This document shows, in pieces, positions 13,592-13,598 of a stretch of DNA of 13,598 bases (position 1 is its first letter; each line of letters begins with the position of its first letter). Under the pieces are notes generated by a model, which was not told the DNA's origin, ran no database searches, and saw only the letters and a program-made list of their open reading frames with translations. This DNA is from Caldifarciminota bacterium (GTDB taxonomy: Bacteria; WOR-3; Hydrothermia; UBA1063; CAJXJZ01): assembly GCA_027073945.1 (NCBI GenBank), contig JALTEL010000023.1, positions 1 to 13,598 on the forward strand, written 5' to 3'. The position numbers and the translations under genes are program-made.

Positions 13592-13598
13592 TTTTTGT

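Overview
The window comes from an AT-rich bacterial genome with strong AGGAGG-type ribosome binding sites and tightly packed, often translationally coupled genes. Two secreted proteins end in Por/T9SS-like C-terminal sorting domains, and an SppA protease carries a beta-barrel-like N-terminus. Together these point to a didermic organism with an outer membrane and a type IX-like secretion route, in or near the FCB group. A little-studied candidate phylum such as WOR-3 would fit, but that assignment is an inference from style and gene content. No rRNA, tRNA, CRISPR array or insertion sequence was seen. No gap without a gene exceeds about 206 bases.

Layout. (1) 1-615, plus strand: the C-terminal FAD-binding part of EtfA, cut by the window edge. 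(2) 748-4259, minus strand, transcribed right to left: PTS fructose/nitrogen-type EIIA, a small PII-like protein, two different CPA-type cation/proton antiporter-like membrane proteins, then MazG. The first four genes overlap or abut by a few bases and look like one transport-plus-control module. (3) 4326-7517, minus strand: a small FG-GAP/VCBS-like secreted protein followed by an 811-residue secreted C39-like cysteine peptidase with an LVIVD-type propeller, both with T9SS-type tails. (4) 7689-9152, plus strand: a DASS/SLC13 anion transporter, divergent from block 3 across a 171-base region with promoter-like sequences facing both ways. (5) 9155-10363, minus strand: a membrane-bound GGDEF diguanylate cyclase, convergent with the transporter and ending two bases from it. 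(6) 10570-13584, plus strand: an operon of an SppA-type peptidase with an outer-membrane-barrel-like N-terminal extension, a DUF523/TudS-type Fe-S protein and a PaaI-like hotdog thioesterase. A ribosome binding site for a further gene lies at the right edge.

The most unusual items are the EIIA / PII-like / paired-antiporter module, which suggests ion transport controlled by phosphorylation and a ligand-sensing trimer, and the barrel-SppA fusion. A third is that the three predicted exported proteins have very short N-terminal signals with no basic residue before the hydrophobic segment, although their starts are backed by good ribosome binding sites.
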